From positions 62,001-126,000 of the IMG/VR virus record IMGVR_UViG_3300027714_002764: 64,000 bases of DNA; one strand, 5' to 3'. This stretch comes from a virus. A program made the translations under genes and the position numbers. Shown in pieces: positions 8,798 to 18,662 of the stretch (position 1 is its first letter; each line of letters begins with the position of its first letter). The notes under the pieces are model-generated. The model was not told the DNA's origin. It did not search any database and saw nothing but the letters and a program-made list of their open reading frames with translations.

Positions 8798-11700
8798 ATG
8801 TCACAACAGTTTATAACCGAATTATCCGGTTCATTAATATTTAGAAGCGGTTCCAATGAATCGAGTATTAGACCAAGCGGAACAGGAGTATCTGTATCCG
8901 GTTCATTTAATATAACCGGTTCACAACTTACGTTTAACGGTACTGATGTTATGGCCCGTATTGGCTCATTAGAAGCCGGTGTAAATACTTCTGCATCCTT
9001 AGGTCCTTTAAATACACATTCAGGATCCCTCAATACATTTACAGGTTCAATACAAACTCAAGTTAATGCTTTACAAGCAGCAACAAGTTCGTACTTGACA
9101 ACAACACCAGCAGGTACAGTTTCTTCATCTGCTCAACTACCTAGCGGGATAGTATCATCATCGATACAACTACCTTCTGGTATATTATCATCATCCACAC
9201 AAGTAACTAGTTTAGGATTTATAACAGACGTAGCAGCCGGTACAATTTCATCTTCAGCCCAAATCTCGACATTAGGGTATGTAACCTCTTCAACGGCTGC
9301 TGTTTCTGATCTTAATGCTAAGACAGGGTCATATGCTACTACAGGATCTAATCACTTTAGTGGAAATCAATTCATAACAGGCCATATACTTCCTCAATCT
9401 GATGGAAGTAATAACGGTACATATGATTTAGGATCAGCAAGTGATCCATTTAGAGACCTATACATAACAACAGCATCATTAAACTTCGTTAAAGACGGAG
9501 TAGTAATCTCTAAGCTGACAAGTGTTAATAACGGTATTAAAATAGGTAATCTGGTAATAGGTACATCCTCTATAGACTTCATTGACTCTACAGGATCAAT
9601 AGTTTCCACAGTAGCATCAGCAACGATTGACGGATCTGGGAATGCAATAAATATAAATTCTTCAACGGCAGGTACTGTATCATCATCCGCTCAAATATCC
9701 ACCTTAGGGTACTTAACTTCTGCTTCAGCAGCAGCAACCGGCTTCGGTAGTGGTGGAGGGAGCTATACTTTAACTAATGCTAGGGTAGCAGCTCTAGAGG
9801 CAGGAATAATCTCCTCATCAGCACAATTACCAAGTAACATAATATCTTCTTCAACTCAAATAACAAGTTTAGGGTACTTAACAAGCACACCTGCAGGTAC
9901 TATCTCCTCATCGGCACAATTGCCATCAGGACTTGTAAGTAGCTCAACACAACTCCCTGCTGGGATATTATCATCATCTACACAAGTATCAACAGCAGGA
10001 TTTCTAACATCAGCTTCTGCAGCTTCTGCTGGATTTGGTTCAGGAGTAGCAGTAGCTTATAATGGTAATAGAATTGTTAGTCAAACTAACCTACCAGGTC
10101 TATTTAGTGCTTCATTTAATGCAGGAACTAGTGGAAGTATAACAGAATTTTTAGATAAAGTATTTTTCCCTAACACTACACCTTCTATATCTACAGGTAA
10201 TCAAGTTCAGGAAGAATTTACGGCATCAGGATCAAGTATAGTAACTGTAGCAGCAACAGATGCTGAAGGACAAGCACTTACTTTCGGTGTAGGAGCAGGA
10301 TATACGGATAATTTTGTTAAAGTAGCATCTAATGGTGCAATGACTTGGAATGCTTTAGCTACTGCATCAATGAATACTACAGATAGGGGAGATGGAAATG
10401 ATGCTCATCCCGTTATTGTTACTGCAACAGATACATTCGCAGCAGTAGCATCAAAAACAATATACATAACTGTTACCCCAAACGCAGCTCCTAAGTTTAG
10501 AGAGACTTCTGTATCAGGTAACATTATAACTTCTTATGCAGCTAATGTAAGTGAAAGCAATGGTGCAGGAGAAATAACCAAAATATACTTCTCGGATGCA
10601 GAAAGTGATACTATTACCATAACATCACAATCTCATGCATCAGGAGACTTTAATATAGTAAAGTATTCTACTTATGTAGCAGTAAACCAAGTAACTTCTT
10701 CATTAAACTATGAAGGTACTCAAACTTATAACTTTTCTGTATCAGCTTCTGATGAACATTACGGGAATGGAGATGTAGATTCTATTGTTAGAATGCCTAT
10801 TACTATAAATGTAGTAGATAACCCAGGACCTGTACTTAATAATCAAAGTATTTCTGGTGTAAATGAAAATAGCAGTGACGGAACATCAGCAGGATCAGTA
10901 TCAGCAACAGATGTTAACGGAGATACTATAACATTCACCTCTTTTACTTTAGGAGGACTTAAAATAGATGGCAGTAGTGTTTCTACAGGTACCTATACCG
11001 GTGGCTCACAGCTGACTAACCCACATGAAGATCCATTTCAAATGTCTTCAACAGGAGTAGTTACTAGAAAAGCAGGAGTATTCCTTAATAGTGACCTAAT
11101 TAACTCTTATATATACTCAGCTTCAGTAAATGATGCATATAACGTTAAGACTTCAGCAACTGTTACAATTCCAGTAGCAGATGATACTCCAGCCACACTA
11201 TCTAACAACGCAACCTTCTATATTATTGAATCAGCACTATCTGGCTCATCAGTAACTACAGCTACATCAGGAATAGCAGGAACAGTAGCCGATTATAACG
11301 CTAATCAATCAGTTACCTTTAATGTTAACCCAACTAATAGATTCTCTATCAGTTCAGCAGGTAATATTACGGTAAATAGTAATATATCAGGATCAGCAGT
11401 AGGAGGAACAAGCATAACCGGTTCAGTAACAGCATCTAATGCATTTGCAACAAAGACTCATGATGCCTTTACGGTATCAATAACAAATAATAGCGGACCT
11501 ACTATATCTGCTACACCAACTACTGCGAATCTTAACACAAACGGTGCTAGACCAAGTAATAACCTATATGTACTAACGTTTTCTGATCCAGAAGGAGATA
11601 ATGTAGACCTAAATCAATTTACTTTTAGTGGAACTAACCTTTCATCATCTAAAGCAGGCGGTCAAGTATCAGTTTCACCTACTTCTAATCTAACAGCAGG

Positions 11701-14245
11701 AACTTATAACTTCACAGCATCTATAACTGATGTAGGAGGCTTTGATACGGTAACTAATAAAACAGAATTCAGTATAACACAAGCACCAACAGGTTCTTTA
11801 ACAGGATCTGGTGCGTTTTATATAATAGAATCAGCAGTAACAACTAATAACATAGTTAATAACGTAAATGGACGTACAGGTAATCAAGCTTCTGCTAGTA
11901 TTACTTACTCTCCACAATTTAATAGTGCAGGAGCAACAGCATTCACATCTTCCAACTCAGCAATAGCAATAACTAATGCTGGATTACTTAGTATTAATGT
12001 AAATTTAAGCGGATCAGCAACTTCTTCAGGAGCAACTATAGCTTCTACTATATCTTACCAAGATCAGTATAATAACATAGGGTCAGAGAATATATCTGTT
12101 GCAGTTACTACTAATCATGTACCTACTGCATCATTTACTAATCAAACATCGATATACAATACTAATCAAGCTGTATCTAATGCTAATTTAGTATCAGTAG
12201 CTATAACCGATATAGAAAGTGATAGTCCTTATGCGATAACACTGTCAGGAGCTAATGCAGCATCAATGTCTGCAGTACCAACTAACGGAATATCAAGTTC
12301 TTGGGAGATAAGAGCAGTAAATAACTTACCAGCAGCAACTTATACGTATAATGTAACAGTAACTGATAACTTTAATAAGAGTAATTCATATAATGGTAGA
12401 TCATTTACTATAGCACAAGCAGATGACGGTACTTTATCTAATAACGGTACCTACTATATAATAGAATCAGCAACTTCATCATCTAATGTAGTTACTAGTG
12501 CTAATGGACGTACAGGAACACAAGGAGCAGTAAGTGTTGCCTACTCTCCTAACTATGCTTCACAGGTTGCTACTAGTTTTAGTTCTAGCAATGCTTTAAT
12601 CAACGTACATCCTACATCTGGGGTACTTACAGCTGCACAAAATATATCAGGATCATCAAATGTTAGTGGATCAACAATAGCTTCTACTATATCTTGGACA
12701 GATCAATACAGTAATACAGATTCTACAGCAATAGCAGTAAACGTAACTAAAAATAACCCACCAGACATAGTATTTAGCGATACTACAGCTAATCATAATA
12801 CTAATGGTGCAAGACCGGGTAATAATTTAACAACTCTATCCTTTACTGATACAGAAGACGACAGTATAGACTATACTTCTATAACATTAGCATATGGAGG
12901 AGCTAATTTGACAGCAGTAACAGCAGGAACTACTAGAATAATAAGACCAACAGCTAATCTAACAGCTAATACATATGTTGTTACTGCTAGTATATCGAAT
13001 AACTTTCATACTAATACAGAACATCATTCAATTGCAGTTACAGGCTCTAATGCAGGTACTTTAGGCACAAACGGAACCTTTTATGTAATAGAATCAGCTA
13101 CAAATTATCAACCTGTAGTAACAAACAGCAATGGACGTACAGGAACAACAGGTAGTTTATCAGTTTCTTATAATCCACAGTTTAATAGTGCTGCAGTTCA
13201 GAACTATACATCATCTAATTCAGCTATATCAATTGGTACTACAGGAGATATAACATTAAACCTTAACTTAAGCGGTTCAGCTACTGGTTCTGGAGCAACT
13301 ATATCGTCTAATATTACTTTTCAAGACCAATACAATACTATTGGATCAGGAAGCATATCAATAGCAGTAACAGCTAATACAGCACCTACAGTAGTATCAT
13401 TTACCGACGTACCGTCTAACTTTACAGCTTCTGTATCCGCAGGAACTAACTTAGTTAGTATGAGTATTCAAGATACAGAAAGCAATACACCTTTTAGTGC
13501 TAGCTTATCTGGTACAGATGCAGCAAAATTAAAGTTTAGTTACAACAATGCAGATTCATCATCAGCATTTATACAGGCAGCAAGTACTTTAGGAGCTGAA
13601 GTAATAGACTATAACGTAACAGTACATGATTCATTTGGTAAAAATACAAGTTACACAGGTAGGTCACTAACTTTGGTAGCAGCACAGCCTAAAACATTTG
13701 CATATGGACTCTCATGGGCAGCTAATCCATCATCAGAAGCACAGTTTATAGCAACAGCAGGAGATGCCGGTGCAGATGAAACAGCAGTAGTATCAGGATC
13801 AGTAGTTTCACACTTCCAATCAGGAGGTATAGGTTCTACATTCGGGACTTCTTACGGAGCACCTGCTACTTTAACATTAATTAGGACAGCATCCTTAACA
13901 GATCTATCAGATTCTAGTAATACGGGTACATCTCAATTAGGATACTTTAACTTTAGCGGAGGAGCTCAGCATGTAATAATTATATTTGCTAGTTCTAGTT
14001 TAGTTAAAGGTAAACCGAGAAGTATGTACGATGGAGTTCCTCCTGATAGTACAGGTACAGCAAAAGAATATTATACTTACGCTAAAAACGCATCAATTCC
14101 TGGAACTATGGGATCAGGAGTATATTATTTTGATACAACAGACGCAATAGATGGAGTATCAAGATGGGGAATGGTTTTTGGAGAAGGAAAAAATACAAAT
14201 AATTCAAAATATTACCTGATGCCAGATTCAGCATCAGCACCATAA
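8798..14245 (+). CDS. Giant repeat-rich tail fibre / adhesin (cadherin- and Ig-like)
   Basis: 1815 residues, the largest gene here. Residues about 1-90 are strand-rich and may attach to the tail. Residues about 105-415 contain some eleven copies of a short SSSAQ/SSSTQ motif often followed by LPSG or ISTLGY, with low-complexity Ser/Ala linkers. Residues about 470-800 look like cadherin-type repeats (for example SATDVNGDTITFT). Four repeats of about 205 residues then begin with a FYIIESA-type motif near residues 806, 1006, 1217 and 1427. A distinct domain (about 1630-1815) ends the protein and may be the receptor-binding tip. No enzymatic motif is seen. It begins the fibre cluster, so host adsorption is the inferred role. 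Confidence 0.85.
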   Translation: MSQQFITELSGSLIFRSGSNESSIRPSGTGVSVSGSFNITGSQLTFNGTDVMARIGSLEAGVNTSASLGPLNTHSGSLNTFTGSIQTQVNALQAATSSYLTTTPAGTVSSSAQLPSGIVSSSIQLPSGILSSSTQVTSLGFITDVAAGTISSSAQISTLGYVTSSTAAVSDLNAKTGSYATTGSNHFSGNQFITGHILPQSDGSNNGTYDLGSASDPFRDLYITTASLNFVKDGVVISKLTSVNNGIKIGNLVIGTSSIDFIDSTGSIVSTVASATIDGSGNAININSSTAGTVSSSAQISTLGYLTSASAAATGFGSGGGSYTLTNARVAALEAGIISSSAQLPSNIISSSTQITSLGYLTSTPAGTISSSAQLPSGLVSSSTQLPAGILSSSTQVSTAGFLTSASAASAGFGSGVAVAYNGNRIVSQTNLPGLFSASFNAGTSGSITEFLDKVFFPNTTPSISTGNQVQEEFTASGSSIVTVAATDAEGQALTFGVGAGYTDNFVKVASNGAMTWNALATASMNTTDRGDGNDAHPVIVTATDTFAAVASKTIYITVTPNAAPKFRETSVSGNIITSYAANVSESNGAGEITKIYFSDAESDTITITSQSHASGDFNIVKYSTYVAVNQVTSSLNYEGTQTYNFSVSASDEHYGNGDVDSIVRMPITINVVDNPGPVLNNQSISGVNENSSDGTSAGSVSATDVNGDTITFTSFTLGGLKIDGSSVSTGTYTGGSQLTNPHEDPFQMSSTGVVTRKAGVFLNSDLINSYIYSASVNDAYNVKTSATVTIPVADDTPATLSNNATFYIIESALSGSSVTTATSGIAGTVADYNANQSVTFNVNPTNRFSISSAGNITVNSNISGSAVGGTSITGSVTASNAFATKTHDAFTVSITNNSGPTISATPTTANLNTNGARPSNNLYVLTFSDPEGDNVDLNQFTFSGTNLSSSKAGGQVSVSPTSNLTAGTYNFTASITDVGGFDTVTNKTEFSITQAPTGSLTGSGAFYIIESAVTTNNIVNNVNGRTGNQASASITYSPQFNSAGATAFTSSNSAIAITNAGLLSINVNLSGSATSSGATIASTISYQDQYNNIGSENISVAVTTNHVPTASFTNQTSIYNTNQAVSNANLVSVAITDIESDSPYAITLSGANAASMSAVPTNGISSSWEIRAVNNLPAATYTYNVTVTDNFNKSNSYNGRSFTIAQADDGTLSNNGTYYIIESATSSSNVVTSANGRTGTQGAVSVAYSPNYASQVATSFSSSNALINVHPTSGVLTAAQNISGSSNVSGSTIASTISWTDQYSNTDSTAIAVNVTKNNPPDIVFSDTTANHNTNGARPGNNLTTLSFTDTEDDSIDYTSITLAYGGANLTAVTAGTTRIIRPTANLTANTYVVTASISNNFHTNTEHHSIAVTGSNAGTLGTNGTFYVIESATNYQPVVTNSNGRTGTTGSLSVSYNPQFNSAAVQNYTSSNSAISIGTTGDITLNLNLSGSATGSGATISSNITFQDQYNTIGSGSISIAVTANTAPTVVSFTDVPSNFTASVSAGTNLVSMSIQDTESNTPFSASLSGTDAAKLKFSYNNADSSSAFIQAASTLGAEVIDYNVTVHDSFGKNTSYTGRSLTLVAAQPKTFAYGLSWAANPSSEAQFIATAGDAGADETAVVSGSVVSHFQSGGIGSTFGTSYGAPATLTLIRTASLTDLSDSSNTGTSQLGYFNFSGGAQHVIIIFASSSLVKGKPRSMYDGVPPDSTGTAKEYYTYAKNASIPGTMGSGVYYFDTTDAIDGVSRWGMVFGEGKNTNNSKYYLMPDSASAP
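9115..10040 (+). repeat. Array of SSSAQ/SSSTQ-LPSG coding repeats
   Basis: Short degenerate repeat coding for (I/V)(S)SS(A/T)Q followed by LPSG or (V/I)STLGY, about eleven copies in two blocks. The same motif recurs in the genes at 14257 and 16774, so the module is shared by three fibre genes. Confidence 0.8.
11205..13690 (+). repeat. Four approx. 205-residue Ig/cadherin-like repeats
   Basis: Units begin near 11215, 11815, 12447 and 13077, each with F/Y-Y-I/V-IESA. In three of them NGRTG follows about 20 residues later. Spacing of 600-632 bases shows a duplicated beta-sandwich unit with considerable divergence at DNA level. Confidence 0.8.
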
Positions 14246-14256
14246 TAAGATAAGGC

Positions 14257-15051
14257 ATGGCAACAACAGCAGGAGACATATATGTAAGGTCAGGAACCAC
14301 AGGAGCATTTACAGCCGTAGAGTACGTACAGGGTGGATGGATATCTGTGCCTTCTGCTTCCAATATGCTTGCATTAAACGAATCAAGAGTAAAAGACGGT
14401 CAAGTAGTGTATGTCCAACATACAAATAAGACATATGTTACTAGTAAGTTTGAAGCATTCAGTACTCCAGGATATTCAGGGTTTACTAACTCAGCCTCTT
14501 TTGACGAATTTTATTTTCCCTCTGCATCTTCAGGAACAGTACCAGCAGGTACAGTATCATCTTCTACTCAAATAGCAGGATCAGGATTCTTGACATCAGC
14601 ATCTGCAGCAGCAGCAGGCTTTGGTTCTGGAGGAGGTGGTGGAGGATCTGGTGATATAACAGCAGTTTTTGCTGGAGACGGAATGGCCGGAGGTGGATCT
14701 AACGGTAACGTAACATTAAACGTTGATGCAGGCAATGGAATAGGAGTATCCGGTGGTGTTAATATACAGACTTCATCTAACCATTTTATTAACGGTGTAG
14801 TAGATTTAAGTATTTTCCAAACAACAGGATCTTATAAATCTACAACAAACAATATACAAGTAACAGGTTCTCTAACAATAAATCTAGAGGGAAGTACAAA
14901 TACTTTTGATGTTTTATCAGGTTCAAAATCCCTATTTAAAATAGATAATGAAGGCACAGTCCAATTTGTGACTCAATCAGCAATTCCAACAGCTAGAGTT
15001 GGAGGAATGTATGTTGATACTTCTGGATCTTTTTTCATTGGAAGTTTATAA
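14257..15051 (+). CDS. Fibre-type virion protein
   Basis: 264 residues. The N-terminal 90 residues resemble a particle-attachment domain (TAGDIYVRSGTTGAFTAVEY). One copy of the SSSTQ motif is followed by a glycine-rich hinge (about 125-135), and then a beta-rich C-terminus ends in RVGGMYVDTSGSFFIGSL. The linker motif and glycine hinge are shared with the preceding giant fibre, suggesting exchange of modules or a common assembly. It starts 11 bases after the giant fibre gene and is probably co-transcribed. Exact role in the fibre is unknown. Confidence 0.75.
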   Translation: MATTAGDIYVRSGTTGAFTAVEYVQGGWISVPSASNMLALNESRVKDGQVVYVQHTNKTYVTSKFEAFSTPGYSGFTNSASFDEFYFPSASSGTVPAGTVSSSTQIAGSGFLTSASAAAAGFGSGGGGGGSGDITAVFAGDGMAGGGSNGNVTLNVDAGNGIGVSGGVNIQTSSNHFINGVVDLSIFQTTGSYKSTTNNIQVTGSLTINLEGSTNTFDVLSGSKSLFKIDNEGTVQFVTQSAIPTARVGGMYVDTSGSFFIGSL

Positions 15052-15068
15052 TAATGAATAATCTAGCA

Positions 15069-15076
15069 TATTTATA
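15069..15076 (+). promoter_or_regulatory. Late-promoter-like box TATTTATA
   Basis: CATATTTATATGAAAG context in the 72-base gap, 47 bases before the next ATG. Confidence 0.5.
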
Positions 15077-15123
15077 TGAAAGACTTTAATAACAATAATA
15101 TAACAACTAAACTCGATTAAATT

Positions 15124-16683
15124 ATGGCAACATGGAAAAAAGTGATCGTATCCGGATCAACTGCCGAATTAGCTAATGTAAAAGTTACAGGTTTATCATC
15201 AGGCGTAGTAACAGGAGCTTCAGGCAACCTTACCACAACTGCTATAAACGGTACTGGAAATATATTAGGTACTTCAGGAGCAACTGGTGTAAAGTTCAAC
15301 TCAGGACAATTCACTGGTTCTTTCAAAGGTGACGGAGCAGGAATCACAGGCATTGGCGCAGATACTGTAGCTAATGCATTAACAGACGGTAATGGTATAA
15401 ATGACTTTACCTTTAACGGTTCAGGAGCAGTAGCAATATCCGTTGACACAGATGGCTCTACTCTAACAGTAGGAGGATCAGGTATAAAAATTGCTGATGA
15501 CGGTGTTACTAACACACAATTAGCAAATATAACTAGAGGTAGTATAAAAGTAGGTGGTAGCGCAGATGCTCCAACAGACTTAGTTGCTAAAGCTTCTGGA
15601 CAAATTTTAGTAGGAAACGGAACAGATGTTGCTTCAGTAGCAGTATCAGGAGACGTTACACTAGGAGCAGATGGAGCAGTTACGATAGCAAATGATGCAG
15701 TAACAAATGCTAAATTAGCAAATATAACTAGAGGTAGTATAAAAGTAGGTGGTAACAGTAACGCACCAACAGACTTAGATGCTAAAGCTTCTGGACAAAT
15801 TTTAGTAGGATCCGGAACAGACATAGCATCAGTTGCTATATCAGGTGACGCTACACTAGCTTCAAATGGAGTACTTTCTATCGCATCAAGCGTAATAGGA
15901 GCAACAGAACTTGATCAAGTATTTACAGACGGTAATGGAGTAGCAGGTACATTTGGTACAACTACTTCTATCCCAGCATTAACTATTGATGCTCAAGGTC
16001 GTATTACTTCAGCTTCTTTACAAGCTATATCAACTTCATTTACAATTGCAGGTGATAGTGGAACAGCTAATGCCATAGATGGCGGTGAAACACTTACCAT
16101 TGAAGGAGACAATTCAATTTCTACAGTAGTATCAGCTAATAAAGTAACAATTAGTATAGCTAACGGAGTAGTATCTGGATCGTCTATTGCTAAAACAGCT
16201 CAAGGTACAGCACAGTTAACAACTAACGGAGTAGCTGCATCGGCAGTAGGTTTAGGGACAGCAACAGGTGATAAACCTCAATTCGCTGGTGTAACTTTAA
16301 CATCTCCATCACAAGGAACAGATTTAACACTTTCTGGTAACTTAGTAGTAAATGGTGATACAACAACTATCAATACTGCTAACTTAAATGTAGAAGATTC
16401 ATTTATCTTACTTAACTCTGGATCATCTTCAGCAGCTGATGCAGGATTTGTATTCGCATCTGGATCTAGCGGAAACTCAGGAGCAGCATTCTTCTTTGAT
16501 TCAACATCAAATAGACTTTCTTATGCTAAGTCAGCAGCATGGAATGCTACAGCATTAACTCCATCAGCTTATGCTTCTTTAGTTATTGACTCAGGAGCAG
16601 GACAAGCCACAGATGATGTTTTAACAGCTAAGAGAGGAAATATACAAGTAGACGGTAGTGATAATATTTTCATTTACGTTTAA
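15124..16683 (+). CDS. Fibre protein with tandem 65-residue repeats
   Basis: 519 residues. Begins MATWKKVIVSGS, nearly identical to the starts of the genes at 16774 (MAWKKIIVSGSS) and 18663 (MPNWKKLITSGS), so these three share an N-terminal attachment peptide. Two 65-residue repeats (about residues 133-235) each contain LANITRGSIKVGG and KASGQILVG. The C-terminal 120 residues (LSGNLVVNGDTTT, then DSFILLNSG) recur in the 16774 protein. Composition is Ser/Thr/Ala/Gly-rich and beta-structured, with no catalytic motif. Likely a shaft or short fibre subunit. Confidence 0.82.
   Translation: MATWKKVIVSGSTAELANVKVTGLSSGVVTGASGNLTTTAINGTGNILGTSGATGVKFNSGQFTGSFKGDGAGITGIGADTVANALTDGNGINDFTFNGSGAVAISVDTDGSTLTVGGSGIKIADDGVTNTQLANITRGSIKVGGSADAPTDLVAKASGQILVGNGTDVASVAVSGDVTLGADGAVTIANDAVTNAKLANITRGSIKVGGNSNAPTDLDAKASGQILVGSGTDIASVAISGDATLASNGVLSIASSVIGATELDQVFTDGNGVAGTFGTTTSIPALTIDAQGRITSASLQAISTSFTIAGDSGTANAIDGGETLTIEGDNSISTVVSANKVTISIANGVVSGSSIAKTAQGTAQLTTNGVAASAVGLGTATGDKPQFAGVTLTSPSQGTDLTLSGNLVVNGDTTTINTANLNVEDSFILLNSGSSSAADAGFVFASGSSGNSGAAFFFDSTSNRLSYAKSAAWNATALTPSAYASLVIDSGAGQATDDVLTAKRGNIQVDGSDNIFIYV
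15521..15835 (+). repeat. 195-base direct repeat in fibre gene
   Basis: Two copies offset by exactly 195 bases (for example 15521 and 15716), nearly identical over the first ninety or so bases and more divergent after that. The repeat preserves the reading frame (65 codons). Confidence 0.85.
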
Positions 16684-16720
16684 TAGGTAACAAGCTAAAT
16701 TAATCGAGAATATAGTATAA

Positions 16721-16738
16721 GGGGTCTTAACTGGCCCC
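16721..16738 (+). terminator. Weak hairpin between two fibre genes
   Basis: Stem GGGGTC/GGCCCC with one G-T pair and a six-base loop, but no T-run follows. It may attenuate transcription or stabilise the RNA rather than terminate. Confidence 0.35.
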
Positions 16739-16773
16739 AAATACTTACTCAAATAAAAATTAAAATATAAACC

Positions 16774-18267
16774 ATGGCCTGGAAAAAGATAATAGTAAGC
16801 GGCTCCTCTGCAGAATTAGGCGCTTTAACAACCACAGGACACATTACCAGTTCAGCAAACATAAAGGGAGCTAACTTTATAGGTAATGGTGATTCTTTAA
16901 CATTTGCATCGAAGACAGTAGTCTCTGGCTCAGGACAAATTGATATCCACAATACTACCGGATATGTAGCAAATGAAAATATAGACCACTCATCAGTAAC
17001 AGTAACTGCAGGTACAGGATTAACTGGAGGTGGAACAATAGCAGCAACTAGAACATTAAATGTAGAATCAGCCAACAACGGTATTGTTGCAAATGCTGAT
17101 AATATTGAATTAGCAACTGCATCTTCAACATTTACAGGAGGTGTAACAGCAGTTAACCATGCAGCAAATATAATTTCTGGTGCAGCACAAATATCAGCAT
17201 TAGGCTTTCTTGATGGAGCTGGAGACGGAATTATCTCTGGATCTACTCAGGTAGTAGCAAGCTTACTTAATCAAGCAACAAACTTCGGTAATAAACCCGT
17301 ATCAGCTTCTGCTTTTAAAGGAGACGGTTCAGGGTTAACTGGCTTAACTGTTGCTCAAGCAGCTACTGTGATAACTGACTTTACAAGTCAAACATCGGTT
17401 GCCACTACTCACAACTTCGGTACGAAGAATGTAATGGCTACAGTATACGATAATAACGATGCCCAAATCATACCTGCTTCTGTTGTAACCACTAATACTA
17501 ATGTTGTAACAGTAACTTTTGATTCAAGTACAACTGGTAGAGTAATTATAGGAAAAGGTGGACATGTAGTATCAGGATCAATTCCTTATGCTAACTTATT
17601 AGCCATTCCTGCTAATATTATATCTTCTTCAGCTCAAACTAAGACGTTTTTGCCAGCAGGTGTAGTATCATCATCCATCCAACTACCTTCAGGTATTGTA
17701 TCATCTTCAACTCAACTGCCAAGTGGAATTCTTTCCTCTTCAGCACAAGTTCAAGCAATTGGTACCTTTGTTTCCTCATCAGTTCTCTCTTCACCTTCAC
17801 AGGGTGTTATCAGAGTAGTTTCTAACGGAGTAACAACTAATGCTAATACTGGATTACAAGCAGCAGACGGACCATCATTCGCTGGTTTAACCTTAACAGG
17901 AGCAGCAGCAGGTACAAGTTTAACCTTATCAGGAGATTTAGTAGTAAATGGGGATACAACAACAGTAAACTCTACTAACTTAATGATCAAAGATAAGTAC
18001 ATATTACTTTCCTCAGGATCAACATCAGCTGGACCAGGTGGTCTTGTAATAGATGAAGGTTCAAGAAAAGGACATGCATTTGTCTATAATAACTCTTCAG
18101 TAAGATTTGGATTTACAAGTTCATTAGCACACAATGCAACATCAGCTACACCAGATGCTTTTGCTTCAGCAGTAGTAGATGTAGATGCAGGACATACAGA
18201 TGTCCCTCAATATCAGAAAAATGGAAACATTAAAACCGATAGCGGTGTAATATGGATATATTCATAA
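16774..18267 (+). CDS. Fibre protein with shared modules
   Basis: 497 residues. N-terminus as in the 15124 and 18663 proteins. Residues about 190-272 are a module (from VAQAAT to KGGHVVSG) that is present twice, in related form, in the 18663 protein. Residues about 285-330 carry the SSSAQ/LPSG linker of the giant fibre. The last 120 residues (LSGDLVVNGDTTT, KDKYILLSSG) match the end of the 15124 protein. It is thus a mosaic of modules found in its neighbours. No promoter-like octamer is seen before it, so it is probably transcribed with 15124. Confidence 0.82.
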   Translation: MAWKKIIVSGSSAELGALTTTGHITSSANIKGANFIGNGDSLTFASKTVVSGSGQIDIHNTTGYVANENIDHSSVTVTAGTGLTGGGTIAATRTLNVESANNGIVANADNIELATASSTFTGGVTAVNHAANIISGAAQISALGFLDGAGDGIISGSTQVVASLLNQATNFGNKPVSASAFKGDGSGLTGLTVAQAATVITDFTSQTSVATTHNFGTKNVMATVYDNNDAQIIPASVVTTNTNVVTVTFDSSTTGRVIIGKGGHVVSGSIPYANLLAIPANIISSSAQTKTFLPAGVVSSSIQLPSGIVSSSTQLPSGILSSSAQVQAIGTFVSSSVLSSPSQGVIRVVSNGVTTNANTGLQAADGPSFAGLTLTGAAAGTSLTLSGDLVVNGDTTTVNSTNLMIKDKYILLSSGSTSAGPGGLVIDEGSRKGHAFVYNNSSVRFGFTSSLAHNATSATPDAFASAVVDVDAGHTDVPQYQKNGNIKTDSGVIWIYS

Positions 18268-18527
18268 AATTTCTTACTAGAATGGGTCTTATAACTAATG
18301 GTAAACGAATAGTAAAAGAGAGAACTGCTCCAAAAGGAGCAGAACTCAAATCGGATAACAAGGTTGTGGCAGAGCAACTAGCTAAAGCTTCGAAAGATAT
18401 AGGTAAAGATCATCTCACTGCAGATGAAATAGATTTTTGTCTAGTTAAACTCCGAGAAGCTACTTATAGCGGTCATGAATTTGAAACTTTTTATAAAGTC
18501 TTTGTAAAGTTAACCAAATTAAAATAA
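18252..18527 (+). CDS. Small protein of unknown function, end of fibre transcript
   Basis: 91 residues, overlapping the upstream fibre gene by 16 bases and followed by a terminator. Basic N-terminus (KFLTRMGLITNGKRIVKER) and a helical C-terminal half (TADEIDFCLVKLREATYSG). Composition differs from the Ser/Thr-rich fibre genes around it; it reads like a small soluble helical protein, for example an assembly factor. Not recognised. Confidence 0.7.
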   Translation: MDIFIKFLTRMGLITNGKRIVKERTAPKGAELKSDNKVVAEQLAKASKDIGKDHLTADEIDFCLVKLREATYSGHEFETFYKVFVKLTKLK

Positions 18528-18529
18528 TT

Positions 18530-18552
18530 AAAGGCCTTCGGGCCTTTTTTTT
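18530..18552 (+). terminator. Rho-independent terminator in fibre cluster
   Basis: Stem AAGGCC/GGCCTT with TTCG tetraloop followed by a T-run of eight. Located 3 bases after the stop of the 91-residue gene. Confidence 0.92.
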
Positions 18553-18586
18553 ATTTAAAGTTGTTAAGTTAAAGATATTTTCGTAA

Positions 18587-18594
18587 TATTTATA
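18587..18594 (+). promoter_or_regulatory. Late-promoter-like box TATTTATA
   Basis: ATATTTATATTAAAG context after the terminator, 68 bases before the next ATG; a small hairpin lies in the leader. Confidence 0.55.
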
Positions 18595-18610
18595 TTAAAG
18601 CTATTATCGG

Positions 18611-18622
18611 CCTCGTAAGAGG
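18611..18622 (+). promoter_or_regulatory. Leader hairpin with GTAA (GNRA) loop
   Basis: CCTC-GTAA-GAGG in the predicted 5' untranslated region of the next fibre gene. Short but with a stable tetraloop; possible RNA-stability or translation element. Confidence 0.3.
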
Positions 18623-18662
18623 AAGTGGGCTCATTGAGTAACCAACCATAATAATAAGTAAA

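Noticed and set aside
9115-10040. CRISPR-like repeat array
   Set aside because: Repeats are coding, in frame and degenerate, without regular unique spacers.
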